Source: Streptomyces cyaneus
Lineage (GTDB): Bacteria; Actinomycetota; Actinomycetes; Streptomycetales; Streptomycetaceae
Direction of reading: 5' to 3'
DNA: 64,000 bases
Assembly (NCBI RefSeq): GCF_004028635.1
Contig: NZ_RQJW01000003.1
Coordinates: 1,405,983 to 1,469,982 of the forward strand
A program made the position numbers and the translations under genes. The notes below the pieces were generated by a model, which worked only from the letters and a program-made list of their open reading frames with translations, was not told the origin of the DNA and did no database searches. Each line of letters opens with the position of its first letter. Within the stretch, counting starts at the first letter, position 1. This document shows positions 1-8,213 of the stretch, in pieces.

Positions 1-1
1 G

Positions 2-376
2 GACGGCGTGGTCCGCGTCACCGGCCTGGTGGAGAAGCCGTCGCGCGAGAACGCGCCGAGCCGCTACGCGGTCATCGGCCGCTATGTCCTCGACCCGGCC
101 GTCTTCGGTGTCCTGGAGCGCACCCCGCCCGGCCGCGGCGGCGAGATCCAGCTCACTGACGCCCTCCAGGAACTGGCGACGGGCGGAACGGTTCACGGAG
201 TCGTCTTCGACGGGCTGCGCTACGACACCGGCGACAGGGCGGACTATCTGCGCACGGTGGTACGGCTGGCGTGCGCCCGGGACGACCTGGGGCCGGAGTT
301 CGTGGCCTGGCTTAAGGAGTTCGTGGCAGGACTGGAGGAGGACGGCGGGCAGGAGCGCAACCGGCTCGCCGCTTGA
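2..376 (+). CDS. galU: UTP-glucose-1-phosphate uridylyltransferase, C-terminal part (cut by window edge)
   Basis: The visible 124 residues are the C-terminal part of a GalU-type nucleotidyltransferase, which makes UDP-glucose from UTP and glucose-1-phosphate in the cytoplasm. The signature stretches are VTGLVEKP near the left edge, then RYVLDP, GGEIQLTDAL and YDTGDRADYL, which line the sugar-nucleotide pocket of this family. The reading frame is open to the first base, so the start and the N-terminal nucleotide-binding motif lie outside the window. A strong hairpin follows the stop. Confidence 0.93.
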   Translation, partial: DGVVRVTGLVEKPSRENAPSRYAVIGRYVLDPAVFGVLERTPPGRGGEIQLTDALQELATGGTVHGVVFDGLRYDTGDRADYLRTVVRLACARDDLGPEFVAWLKEFVAGLEEDGGQERNRLAA

Positions 377-399
377 GAGCTCGCGGCACCAAAGACAAA

Positions 400-425
400 G
401 GGGCCCCACACACGGGGCCCCTTCT
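400..425. terminator. Bidirectional terminator between galU and the thioesterase gene
   Basis: Perfect inverted repeat GGGGCCCC (400-407), six-base loop, GGGGCCCC (414-421), followed by TTCTT. It lies between two convergent genes and can end transcription from both sides. Confidence 0.75.
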
Positions 426-460
426 TGCTGCCGGACGACCGGCTCAGCCGTACGGCTGGC

Positions 461-922
461 TCAGCCGTTCGGCCGCAGGGTCCAGACGACGGTCATCTCC
501 CCGGTCACAGCCCCGTCGCCGCGCTGGATCTCGATCGCCACGGGGAACTCGGGCCGCTCCCCCGCGTCCAGCTCCGCGACGACCTCGGCGGCCGGGCGGC
601 CCAGCGTCGCGGTGGCGGTGACGGCGCCCATGGCGAGCTTCTTGTAGGAGATCTCGGCCCGCACGGCGAGCGGCACGGCGCGCGAGAGCTGGTCGCCGAA
701 CGCGGCCAGCACGATCGCGCCACTGGCGGACTCGCCGAGCGTGAACATCGCGCCGGCGTGCGGCCCGCCCACGTGGTTGTGGTACTCGCCCTGGTCCGGC
801 AGAGCCACCACGGCCTTGTCCGGCGTGGTCTCCAGGAACTCGAGGTTCAGGGTCCGGGCCATCGGCACGGTGGCGGCGAGCATCTCGCCGATCGACATCT
901 GGTCTGCGCTCATGGCGGTCAT
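461..922 (-). CDS. Hotdog-fold thioesterase-like protein (DUF4442/PaaI type)
   Basis: The 153-residue product has the hotdog pattern of small acyl-CoA thioesterases of the DUF4442/PaaI group. The region HNHVGGPHAGAMFTLGESASG (about residues 49-69) corresponds to the central helix and active-site loop. The expected activity is hydrolysis of an acyl-CoA thioester in the cytoplasm; the substrate cannot be read from sequence. The frame stays open far upstream, but similarity begins at the ATG at 922 or the one at 913. Neither has a clear ribosome binding site, so the transcript may be leaderless. It converges on galU. Confidence 0.8.
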   Translation of the reverse strand: MTAMSADQMSIGEMLAATVPMARTLNLEFLETTPDKAVVALPDQGEYHNHVGGPHAGAMFTLGESASGAIVLAAFGDQLSRAVPLAVRAEISYKKLAMGAVTATATLGRPAAEVVAELDAGERPEFPVAIEIQRGDGAVTGEMTVVWTLRPNG

Positions 923-1087
923 GTTACCCGCGGGTAGGGTGCGGGAACAGGCCTGTGTGACGAGCGTCGTATCACTACCGGTCGAGCCACCGGTCGAGCC
1001 GGACCACCCGCGAGCCGGAGTGCTGCGCCCGGCCCGTGACCTGCAATTCGTTTGGCAGATCGAGGTCCGGACGGCGATAGTCGCCCG

Positions 1088-2389
1088 GTGACCTCCGCCC
1101 CCGAGCACCTCCGCCGTTCCCGCCGCCCCTCCTGGGCGGGCCGCAACTACAGCCTGCTGACCGCCTCGGCGTTCGTCACGAACCTCGGCAGTCACGGTGC
1201 GCTGATCGCCGCGGCGTTCGCGGTGCTGGAGGCGGGCGGCGACGGCGGCGACGTGGGTCTGGTGGCCGCCTCCCGCACCCTGCCCCTGGTGCTCTTCCTA
1301 CTGATCGGCGGCGCCGTCGCGGACCGCCTCCCCCGACACCGGGTGATGGTCGCGGCCAACGCCCTCAACTGCCTCTCCCAGGCCGCCTTCGCCATGCTCA
1401 TCCTCGGCGGGGAAGCGCAGCTGTGGCAGATGATGCTGCTCACCGCCCTCGGCGGCACCGGCCAGGCCTTCTTCAGCCCGGCGGCCGAGGGCATGCTGCT
1501 GTCGTCGGTCCAGGGGGAGCAGGCGAGCCGGGCGTTCGCGGTGTTCCGGATGGCGATGCAGGGGGCGGCGGTGGGCGGTGCCGCGCTCGGCGGTGCGATG
1601 GTGGCCGCGATCGGGCCGGGCTGGGTGCTGGCGGCGGACGCGGCGGCTTTCGCGGTCGCCGGGTCCCTGCGGGCTTTCCTCGACGTGAGTCACATTCCGC
1701 GGCGCACGCAGGGCGGCGGCATGCTCGCCGATCTCCGGGACGGCTGGCGGGAGTTCGCCGGGCGGCCGTGGCTGTGGGGCATCGTCGTCCAGTTCTCCAT
1801 CGCGAACGCGGTCGTCGGCGCCGCCGACGCGGTCTACGGCCCGCTGGTCGCCCGGGACCATCTGGGCGGGGCGGGTCCGTGGGGCGTCGCCCTCGGTTTC
1901 TTCGGGGCGGGCACGGTCGCGGGGGCCCTGCTCATGACCCGTTGGAAGCCGCGGCGCCTGCTGCTCGCCGGCACCTTGTGCGTGTTCCCGCTCGCCCTCC
2001 CCTCCGCGGCGCTCGCCGTACCGGTGCCGATCACCGTGCTCTGCGCAGTGATGTTCCTGACCGGCGTGACGCTTGAGGTGTTCGGCGTCTCCTGGATGAC
2101 CGCGCTCCATCAGGAGATACCGGAGGACAAGCTGTCCCGGGTCGCGGCGTACGACTGGTTCGGCTCGGTCGCCCTCGTCCCGCTGGCGACGGCCCTGGCG
2201 GGTCCGGCGGAGGCGGCGTTCGGGCGCACGTCGGCGCTGTGGGGCTGCGCCGCGCTGGTCGTGGTGGTCACGGCGGCGGTGCTGTGCGTACCGGACGTAC
2301 GGAACCTACGACGTCGTACCAAGCAGGTGAGCGCCGGAACCCGGCTCGACTCAGCCGATGCTGAAAGCCCCGTCGGGGGGCTCGGGTGA
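1088..2389 (+). CDS. MFS transporter (EntS-like drug/siderophore exporter family)
   Basis: This 433-residue integral membrane protein has about twelve hydrophobic segments, the normal MFS length. Early in the protein are NLGSHGALIAAAF and GAVADRLPRHRVMV, the latter being the loop 2-3 MFS signature. The overall type resembles the EntS branch of proton-driven exporters; the substrate is unknown. The GTG at 1088 is preferred because the residues before it do not look coding, although an in-frame ATG lies at 1052. Its last 39 bases overlap, tail to tail, the end of the spermidine-synthase-like gene. Confidence 0.85.
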   Translation: MTSAPEHLRRSRRPSWAGRNYSLLTASAFVTNLGSHGALIAAAFAVLEAGGDGGDVGLVAASRTLPLVLFLLIGGAVADRLPRHRVMVAANALNCLSQAAFAMLILGGEAQLWQMMLLTALGGTGQAFFSPAAEGMLLSSVQGEQASRAFAVFRMAMQGAAVGGAALGGAMVAAIGPGWVLAADAAAFAVAGSLRAFLDVSHIPRRTQGGGMLADLRDGWREFAGRPWLWGIVVQFSIANAVVGAADAVYGPLVARDHLGGAGPWGVALGFFGAGTVAGALLMTRWKPRRLLLAGTLCVFPLALPSAALAVPVPITVLCAVMFLTGVTLEVFGVSWMTALHQEIPEDKLSRVAAYDWFGSVALVPLATALAGPAEAAFGRTSALWGCAALVVVVTAAVLCVPDVRNLRRRTKQVSAGTRLDSADAESPVGGLG

Positions 2390-3196
2390 CGGTACGGCGT
2401 CCTCGTCCCGCACCGGCCGCGCGCCGCCGATGAACTGCCGCAGGGCGGGCCCGTGTTCGACGCGGGCCGGAAAGGCGTCGGAGGCGGTGAGCCGGGCCAG
2501 GGCGGGCGTGTCGAGGGGGTGGTGCGCGGCGACGAGCACCGCGTTTCCGAAGCGACGTCCTCGCAGCACGCCGGGCTCGGCGATCAGCACCAGTTCCTCG
2601 AACAGGGTGGCGTAGGTGGCGAGTTGGGAGCGCAGGAAGGTGAACGGCGCGGCATCGGCGAGGTTCGCCAGATACACGCCGCTCCCCCGCAGCACCCGCT
2701 CGACCTGACGCGCGTACTCGACCGACGTCAGATGCGCCGGCACCCGTGACCCGCCGAAGACATCGGCGACGAGCACGTCGGCCGAGTCGTCCGGGGCCGC
2801 CTCCAGCCAGTCCCGGGCGTCCCCGGCGTGCAACTGGATGCCGGCCCCGTCCGCAACCGGCAGATGCTCGACGACCAGTTCCGTCAGCCCTCGATCCGCC
2901 TCGACGACGTCCTGCCGCGAGCCGGGCCGGGTGGCCGCCACATACCGGGGCAGGGTGAGCGCCCCGCCCCCGAGGTGCAGCACGTCCAGCGCCTGCCCCG
3001 GCTCGGCGACGGTGTCGAGGACATGCCCGAGCCGCCGGGCGTACTCGAACTCCAAATACGTCGGCTCGTCGAGATCGACATACGACTGGGGCGCCCCGTC
3101 GACGGTGAGCAACCAGGCCCGCTTCCGATCGACGTCGGGCATCAGCTTGGCGGTGCCGTAGTCGACAGCGCGGGTGACAGGTATCGGATCGCTCAC
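2351..3196 (-). CDS. Spermidine synthase-like methyltransferase-fold protein
   Basis: The 281-residue protein has the Rossmann core of the spermidine synthase family without the membrane domain seen in longer relatives. The glycine-rich nucleotide loop VLHLGGGALTLPRY lies near residues 71-84, VVEADRGL near 98-105, and DVLVADVFGG near 139-148 where the synthase has its catalytic DxxxD. In Streptomyces such proteins are annotated as spermidine synthases, but aminopropyl transfer is inferred only. The GTG start has a weak ribosome binding site. The 3' end overlaps the MFS gene by 39 bases in antiparallel. Confidence 0.8.
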   Translation of the reverse strand: MSDPIPVTRAVDYGTAKLMPDVDRKRAWLLTVDGAPQSYVDLDEPTYLEFEYARRLGHVLDTVAEPGQALDVLHLGGGALTLPRYVAATRPGSRQDVVEADRGLTELVVEHLPVADGAGIQLHAGDARDWLEAAPDDSADVLVADVFGGSRVPAHLTSVEYARQVERVLRGSGVYLANLADAAPFTFLRSQLATYATLFEELVLIAEPGVLRGRRFGNAVLVAAHHPLDTPALARLTASDAFPARVEHGPALRQFIGGARPVRDEDAVPSPEPPDGAFSIG

Positions 3197-3237
3197 CTGC
3201 TCATTGTGCCGGGGAGCTCTCTACGAGGGGCACGGGA

Positions 3238-3290
3238 GCGCCCCTCAAGGGGCGCGGGGAACTGCGCGACCAGCCACGACGGCCCCGCAG
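3238..3290. repeat. Hairpin plus Streptomyces-type intergenic repeat after tuf3
   Basis: GCGCCCC (3238-3244), TCAA loop, GGGGCGC (3249-3255) forms a perfect 7-bp hairpin just past the tuf3 stop and can serve as its terminator. It runs into GGGGAACTGCGCGACCAGCC (3256-3275), which from memory matches a short element scattered in many Streptomyces intergenic regions. I saw no second copy in this window. Confidence 0.55.
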
Positions 3291-3312
3291 TCCCCCACGC
3301 ACCGCACCACCC

Positions 3313-4482
3313 TCACACGACGGCGGTCACGGTCCCCGCGCCCACGGTCCTGCCACCCTCACGGATGGCAAATCCGAGCCCGGGCTCCAAAGGCACCTCA
3401 CGCCCCAGCTCAACGGTCATCGTGACCGTCTCCCCGGGCCGCGCGACAGCCACCTCACCAAGGTCGATGTCACCCACCACATCCGCCGTGCGGATGTAGA
3501 ACTGCGGCCGATACCCCGTGGCGACCGGCGTCGTACGCCCACCCTCACGAGCCGAGAGCACATACACCTGCGCCGAGAACCGACTCCGAGGCACCACACT
3601 CCCCGGCGCCGCGACCACATGCCCCCGCCGCACGGCATCCCGCGGAACCCCCCGCAGCAGCAACGCCACGTTGTCCCCGGCCTGCGCCTCGTCCATAGGC
3701 TTGCCGAAGGTCTCCAGCCCTGTGACCACGGTCTCGACGTCGGCCCCGAGCACTTCGACCCGGTCTCCGACCCGCACGGTGCCCCGCTCGACAGCCCCGG
3801 TGACGACCGTCCCTCGCCCGGTGATGGTGAGCACGTTCTCCACGGGCAGCAGGAACGGCGCGTCCACATACCGCTCCGGCATCGGAACGTACGTGTCCAC
3901 CGCGTCGAGCAGCGCCTCGATCGACGCCGTCCACTTCGGGTCCCCCTCCAGGGCCTTCAGCCCCGAGACCCGTACGACGGGCGCGGCGTCGCCGCCGTAG
4001 CCGTGCTCGCTGAGCAGGTCGCGGACCTCCAGCTCGACGAGGTCGATGAGCTCCTCGTCACCCGCGTCGGCCTTGTTGAGGGCGACGACGATGTGGTCGA
4101 CGCCCACCTGCCGGGCGAGCAGCACGTGTTCGGCGGTCTGCGGCATGATCCCGTCGAGCGCGGAGACGACGAGGATCGCCCCGTCGAGCTGCGCGGCGCC
4201 GGTGACCATGTTCTTGACGTAGTCGGCGTGGCCCGGCATGTCGACGTGCGCGTAGTGCCGGGTGTCGGTCTCGTACTCGACGTGCGCGATGTTGATGGTG
4301 ATGCCGCGCGCGGCCTCCTCCGGCGCCCGGTCGATGCGGTCGAAGGGGACGAACGTAGAGGATCCGCGCTCGGCGAGGACCTTGGTGATGGCGGCGGTCA
4401 ACGTGGTCTTGCCGTGGTCGACATGGCCCATCGTGCCGATGTTCAGATGCGGTTTGGTGCGTACGTATGCCGTCTTGGACAT
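3313..4482 (-). CDS. tuf3: Elongation factor Tu paralogue, tuf3 type, without cysteine
   Basis: The 389-residue protein has all EF-Tu domains. P-loop GHVDHGKT is at 19-26, a DMPGH box at 81-85, NKAD at 136-139 and SGLKAL near 172, followed by both beta-barrel domains. The usual forms are DCPGH, NKCD and SALKAL, so the conserved cysteines are replaced. I find no cysteine anywhere in the protein. This matches the divergent third EF-Tu of Streptomyces, known as an inessential factor under positive stringent control. It should carry aminoacyl-tRNA to the ribosome. GAGG lies seven bases before the ATG. It stands alone, without fusA or str-operon neighbours. Confidence 0.93.
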   Translation of the reverse strand: MSKTAYVRTKPHLNIGTMGHVDHGKTTLTAAITKVLAERGSSTFVPFDRIDRAPEEAARGITINIAHVEYETDTRHYAHVDMPGHADYVKNMVTGAAQLDGAILVVSALDGIMPQTAEHVLLARQVGVDHIVVALNKADAGDEELIDLVELEVRDLLSEHGYGGDAAPVVRVSGLKALEGDPKWTASIEALLDAVDTYVPMPERYVDAPFLLPVENVLTITGRGTVVTGAVERGTVRVGDRVEVLGADVETVVTGLETFGKPMDEAQAGDNVALLLRGVPRDAVRRGHVVAAPGSVVPRSRFSAQVYVLSAREGGRTTPVATGYRPQFYIRTADVVGDIDLGEVAVARPGETVTMTVELGREVPLEPGLGFAIREGGRTVGAGTVTAVV

Positions 4483-4586
4483 GGCTGTACCTCGAAGTCT
4501 CTACAGAAGTCTCGGCGAAGGAGATGGGGACCCCAAGGACTTGCCGACCCTCCCCCTGCGGGGTCCGCCGGACTGTCCGGAGAGGG

Positions 4587-4775
4587 TCAGCTTCGGGCGC
4601 CGTCGACTGCGGCCAGGAAGACCGGAACGGCAGCCTTCGGAGCATCCGCGACTGCGGATGCTGCGAGGACGAAGGCGTGCCGGAACATGAGGTCGATCAT
4701 CGTCGACGCTTTGCCCGACGTCGAATGGTTTTTCGCGGTACGGGACTTGCGGCACGGGACGTGCGGCACGGGGCT
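4587..4775 (-). promoter_or_regulatory. Structured tuf3 leader with a possible 37-codon upstream ORF
   Basis: The 293 bases between the alkD stop and tuf3 hold a perfect hairpin, GCATCCGC (4642-4649), GACT, GCGGATGC (4654-4661), nested in longer arms GCCTTCG (4633-4639) and CGAAGGC (4670-4676). A small frame, ATG at 4700 to stop at 4587, encodes a hydrophobic 37-residue peptide spanning the hairpin. The structure may be an alkD terminator or a tuf3 leader element; the sequence does not decide. The ORF has no clear ribosome binding site. Confidence 0.35.
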
Positions 4776-5510
4776 TCAGGCGCCGATGTTCTTCAGCGCC
4801 TCCCGCACCGACAGCGGCGCGAACCGCCCCCGCTCCCGCTCCAGAAAGGCCCGTACGGCGTCCGGGTCGCTCTTGGCGTACTCGCGCAGGCACCAGCCGA
4901 TCGCCTTGCGGATGAAGAAGTCGGGGTGCCCGGACTGGCGCAGGCAGTAGGTGAAGAGGCGTTCGGCGTCGGTGCTTTCCTTGTAGCGCAGCTGGTGGAG
5001 AAGGGCCGTGCGAGCCACCCACAGGTCGTCGTCGACGATCCAGGCGTCCATGTCCGCGGTGAGCTTCGGGTCGGCCGCGACCAGCCCGCCGACGACGTGC
5101 GCGGCGAGCGCGTCGACGGTGTCCCACCAGGGGACTGTGGTGACGAGGTGCCGGGTCACCGGCAGGAAGCCGGAGGAACAGCGCCGCACGTGGCGGCGCA
5201 GATAGTCGACGGCGAAGTAGTGGTACTCGCGCTCGGGCAACTGCCAGCAGCGCAGCGCGATGGCGGTGCAGTCGGTCTCGTCGGGGCGCGCGGTGCCCTC
5301 GAGGACGGTGCGGGACAGGGCGCGGCGCTCGGGTGTGGGGATGCCGAGGAACGGGGCCACGTCCTTCATGTACGCCTGAGCGGTGGCGGCCCGCTCCGGG
5401 TCCGCCGCGGCGGCGTACGCGGCGGTGAGCCGCTCCAGGACCGAGTCGGCGAGAACGCTGCGGGGAACTTCCCACGTTCCCGCACCTGTGACGCGCATGA
5501 GACGAACCAT
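4776..5510 (-). CDS. AlkD-like DNA alkylation repair protein (HEAT repeats)
   Basis: The roughly 244-residue helical protein matches the AlkD/DNA alkylation repair family, which excises alkylated purines by wrapping the duplex in HEAT repeats. Typical blocks are YMKDVAPFLGIPTPERR near the N-terminus, VTTVPWWDTVDALA in the middle and DDLWVARTALLHQLRYK, which holds the aspartate region used for catalysis. LRQSGHPDFFIRKAIGWCLREYAK follows. The start could be the ATG at 5510 or at 5498; neither has a good ribosome binding site. It is divergent from the TVP38 gene across only 37 bases, so the two promoters must overlap. Confidence 0.85.
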   Translation of the reverse strand: MVRLMRVTGAGTWEVPRSVLADSVLERLTAAYAAAADPERAATAQAYMKDVAPFLGIPTPERRALSRTVLEGTARPDETDCTAIALRCWQLPEREYHYFAVDYLRRHVRRCSSGFLPVTRHLVTTVPWWDTVDALAAHVVGGLVAADPKLTADMDAWIVDDDLWVARTALLHQLRYKESTDAERLFTYCLRQSGHPDFFIRKAIGWCLREYAKSDPDAVRAFLERERGRFAPLSVREALKNIGA

Positions 5511-5547
5511 ACGGCGATCACACATCTTCGTCGGTTACTGTCGCCGA

Positions 5548-6336
5548 ATGCTCGACGATGCCACCACCCGCTCTGGGGGCACCGCCACTGCCTCTCCCCG
5601 GGCCACCGCCACGCAACTCGCCGTCCCCGCGCCCATGCCGGCGCCCATACCCGCACCCGCGGGCTTCACCGCGCGCTGTTCGAGAGCGCTGCTCTCGCCG
5701 TGGTCGCGGCTGTCCCTGCTGGTGGTGCTGCTCGCGGCGGCCGCGTCGTCCGTGCTGCTCTTCGAACCGCAGAAGCTTCTGGCGAACGGCTGGCCGCCGC
5801 ACGTCGAGGGCTCGGCCGCGGTGGTGCTGTTCGCCGTGGCGTACGGGCTGGTCACGGTGGCGTTCGTGCCGCGGCCGCTGCTGAACCTCGCGGCGGGCGC
5901 GCTCTTCGGCTCCGGGTGGGGCATCGGCGTGTCTCTGGCGGGCACGGTGCTGGGTGCCGGCATCTCCTTCGCGCTGGGCCGGCTGCTCGGCCAGGACGCG
6001 CTGCGCCCGCTGCTGCGGGGCCGGTGGCTGAAGGCGGCGGACGGCCAGTTCAGCCGGCACGGTTTCCGCTCGATGCTGGCGGTGCGACTGTTCCCCGGTG
6101 TGCCGTTCTGGGCCGCGAACTACGCCGCCGCCGTCTCCCGCATGGGCTACGTCCCGTTCCTGCTCGCGACGGCGCTCGGCTCGATCCCCAACACCGCCGC
6201 GTACGTGGTCGCGGGCGCCCGCGCCTCCGCACCGACGTCCCCCGCCTTCCTGATCGCGCTGGCCTGCATCGCCCTACCGGCACTGGCGGGCGTGGTAGTG
6301 GCCTGGCGCAAGCGCCACCACCTGCGGGGCCGCTGA
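5548..6336 (+). CDS. TVP38/TMEM64 (SNARE-associated/DedA-like) membrane protein
   Basis: The 262-residue protein starts with a Pro/Ala-rich cytoplasmic tail and continues with about six hydrophobic segments. The family core reads RPLLNLAAGALFG, GAGISFALGRLLG and RLFPGVPFWAANY, as in TVP38/TMEM64 (VTT domain) proteins. Relatives are thought to move lipids across membranes; a role here is inference. The ATG at 5548 was chosen because upstream residues are non-coding in character. It ends 25 bases from the convergent thiolase gene. Confidence 0.83.
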   Translation: MLDDATTRSGGTATASPRATATQLAVPAPMPAPIPAPAGFTARCSRALLSPWSRLSLLVVLLAAAASSVLLFEPQKLLANGWPPHVEGSAAVVLFAVAYGLVTVAFVPRPLLNLAAGALFGSGWGIGVSLAGTVLGAGISFALGRLLGQDALRPLLRGRWLKAADGQFSRHGFRSMLAVRLFPGVPFWAANYAAAVSRMGYVPFLLATALGSIPNTAAYVVAGARASAPTSPAFLIALACIALPALAGVVVAWRKRHHLRGR

Positions 6337-6361
6337 ACCGCGACGCCGATCCCGCAAACGG

Positions 6362-7531
6362 CTACACCGTCTCCAGGATCATCGCGTTGGCGAGGCCACC
6401 CGCCTCGCACATCGTCTGCAGGGCATAGCGCGCGCCGCGCTCGCGCATCGCATGCACCAGGGTCGTCGTCAGACGGGTCCCGCTCGCGCCGAGGGGGTGG
6501 CCGATGGCGATCGCACCGCCGTGCACATTGACCTTGGCGAGGTCGGCGCCGGTCTCCTGCCGCCAGGCCAGGACGACGCTGGAGAAGGCCTCGTTGACCT
6601 CGAACAGGTCGATGTCGTCGAGGCGCAGGTTCGCCCTGTGCAGCACCTTCTCGGTCGCCGGGACGACCCCGGTGAGCATGAGCAGCGGGTCGGATCCGGT
6701 GACGGCGAAGCTGTGCAGCCGGGCGAGCGGGCGCAGGCCGAGGCGGGCCGCCGTCTCACTTGAGGTGATGAGCACCGCGGAGGCGCCGTCGTTGACGGGG
6801 CTGGCGTTGCCCGCGGTGACGTTCCACTCGATCTGCGGGAAGCGCTCGGCGAAGGCCGGGTCGTAGTAGGCGGGCTTCAGACCGGCGAGGATCTCAGGGG
6901 AGCTGCCGGGTCGTACGCACTCGTCGCGCGAGACGCCGTCCAGGGGCGCGACCTCGGCATCGAAACGGCCCTGCTGCCAGGCCTCGGCCGCCTTCTGGTG
7001 CGAGGAGACGGCGAACGCGTCCATCTGCTCGCGTGTGATCGACCACTTGGCGGCGATGAGCTCGGCGCTGATGCCCTGCGGGACGAGGCCCTCCGGGTAG
7101 CGCTCGGCGATGCCGGGGCCGAAGGGGTCCTTGCCGGGCGGCACGTTCGACCACATCGGCACGCGGCTCATCGACTCGACGCCACAGGCGACGACCAGGT
7201 CGTACGCGCCCGAGATGACGCCCTGCGCGGCGAAGTGCACGGCCTGCTGGGAGGAGCCGCACTGGCGGTCCACGGTGGTCGCCGGGACCGTCTCCGGGAA
7301 GCCGGCCGACAGGGCGGCGTAGCGGGTGGTGTTCATGGCCTGCTCGCCGACCTGGTCGACGGTGCCGCCGATGACGTCGTCGATGAGCGCCGGGTCGACG
7401 CCGGAGCGCTCGACGAGGGTGCGCAGGGTGTGGGCGAGGAGTTCGACGGGGTGGATGTGCGCGAGGGAGCCGTTCGGCTTGCCCTTGCCTATCGGGGTGC
7501 GTACGGCTTCGACGATGACTGCGTCACGCAT
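6362..7531 (-). CDS. Thiolase (acetyl-CoA C-acyltransferase)
   Basis: A full-length 389-residue thiolase. The acyl-accepting cysteine is Cys91 in DRQCGSSQQA. The C-terminal half has NEAFSSV, GGAIAIGHPLGASGTR with the catalytic histidine, and CEAGG with the second cysteine. It either cleaves 3-ketoacyl-CoA in beta-oxidation or condenses acyl-CoAs; the sequence supports both directions. GGAGG stands eight bases before the ATG. The gene is divergent from an HxlR regulator with a palindromic operator between them, so control by that regulator is likely. Confidence 0.93.
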   Translation of the reverse strand: MRDAVIVEAVRTPIGKGKPNGSLAHIHPVELLAHTLRTLVERSGVDPALIDDVIGGTVDQVGEQAMNTTRYAALSAGFPETVPATTVDRQCGSSQQAVHFAAQGVISGAYDLVVACGVESMSRVPMWSNVPPGKDPFGPGIAERYPEGLVPQGISAELIAAKWSITREQMDAFAVSSHQKAAEAWQQGRFDAEVAPLDGVSRDECVRPGSSPEILAGLKPAYYDPAFAERFPQIEWNVTAGNASPVNDGASAVLITSSETAARLGLRPLARLHSFAVTGSDPLLMLTGVVPATEKVLHRANLRLDDIDLFEVNEAFSSVVLAWRQETGADLAKVNVHGGAIAIGHPLGASGTRLTTTLVHAMRERGARYALQTMCEAGGLANAMILETV

Positions 7532-7553
7532 GGTGCGGGCCTCCGCGATTACC

Positions 7554-7620
7554 GGTGAGTAGGAAATTTGAACTCACCATAGCCCTGTGAGTTGGAAAAT
7601 CAAACCCATTAAGTTGGAAA
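7554..7620. promoter_or_regulatory. Palindromic operator and direct repeats between thiolase and HxlR genes
   Basis: GGTGAGT (7554-7560) and ACTCACC (7572-7578) form a perfect 7-bp inverted repeat around an AAATTT core. Nearby are two direct copies of AGTTGGAAA (7590-7598 and 7612-7620). TAAACT at 7635-7640 could be the -10 of the HxlR gene, giving an almost leaderless transcript. The spacing suits an HxlR-family dimer acting on both genes. Confidence 0.6.
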
Positions 7621-7647
7621 CCCGAACCCTCCCCTAAACTGAGCGTC

Positions 7648-8118
7648 ATGGCCGCCACCAAAGACCCGCGCCCCTGTTCCATCGCCGATGCCCTGACGCT
7701 CGTCGGCGAGAAGTACTCCCTGCTCGTCCTGCGCGAGGTGTGCCTCGGCAACGGCCGCTTCGACCAGCTCGTGCGCAACATCGGCGCCCCGCGCGACATC
7801 CTGGCCACCCGGCTGCGCCGTCTCGTCGAGGCCGGCATCCTGACCAAGCGCGCCTACAGCGAGCGCCCGCAGCGGTACGAGTACCGGCCCACACAGGCGG
7901 GGCTCGAGCTGGAGCCGGTCCTGATGACCCTCATGGCGTGGGGCGACCGCCACCTCCGCAAGGACGACGACCGCCCCATGGTGATCGAGCACATCTGCGG
8001 CAACGAACTGGTCCCGCTCGTGACCTGCCAGGCGTGCGGCGGCACAGTGGACCACGCGGACCTCACGGCGCACCCTCAGGCGCCCGGATGGACGGTGGCC
8101 GGTCCGTCGGCGGCGTGA
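7648..8118 (+). CDS. HxlR-family winged-helix transcriptional regulator
   Basis: The 156-residue protein has the HxlR winged helix in its first hundred residues: SIADALTLVGEKYSLLVLRE, then FDQLVRNIGAPRDILATRLRRLVEAGIL as the recognition region, and ERPQRYEYRPTQAG in the wing. The C-terminal third contains CGNELVPLVTCQACGG with CxxC spacing, a possible metal or redox site that short HxlR proteins lack. It most likely represses itself and the divergent thiolase gene through the palindromes between them. Confidence 0.88.
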   Translation: MAATKDPRPCSIADALTLVGEKYSLLVLREVCLGNGRFDQLVRNIGAPRDILATRLRRLVEAGILTKRAYSERPQRYEYRPTQAGLELEPVLMTLMAWGDRHLRKDDDRPMVIEHICGNELVPLVTCQACGGTVDHADLTAHPQAPGWTVAGPSAA

Positions 8119-8177
8119 CCGGACCGACAGTCCCGTCCGACGCGAACGCCACCCCAGCCCCGCGCCTGCCCGAGCCC

Positions 8178-8213
8178 GCGTCTACCAGGGGTGCGTCTAC
8201 CAGGGGTGCGTCT
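8178..8213. repeat. 15-bp tandem duplication across the DUF6807 stop codon
   Basis: GCGTCTACCAGGGGT occurs at 8178-8192 and 8193-8207, followed by a third partial copy GCGTCT. On the minus strand the second copy contains the Trp codon and TAG of the DUF6807 gene, so the repeat has copied the gene's terminal codon and stop. Confidence 0.85.
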
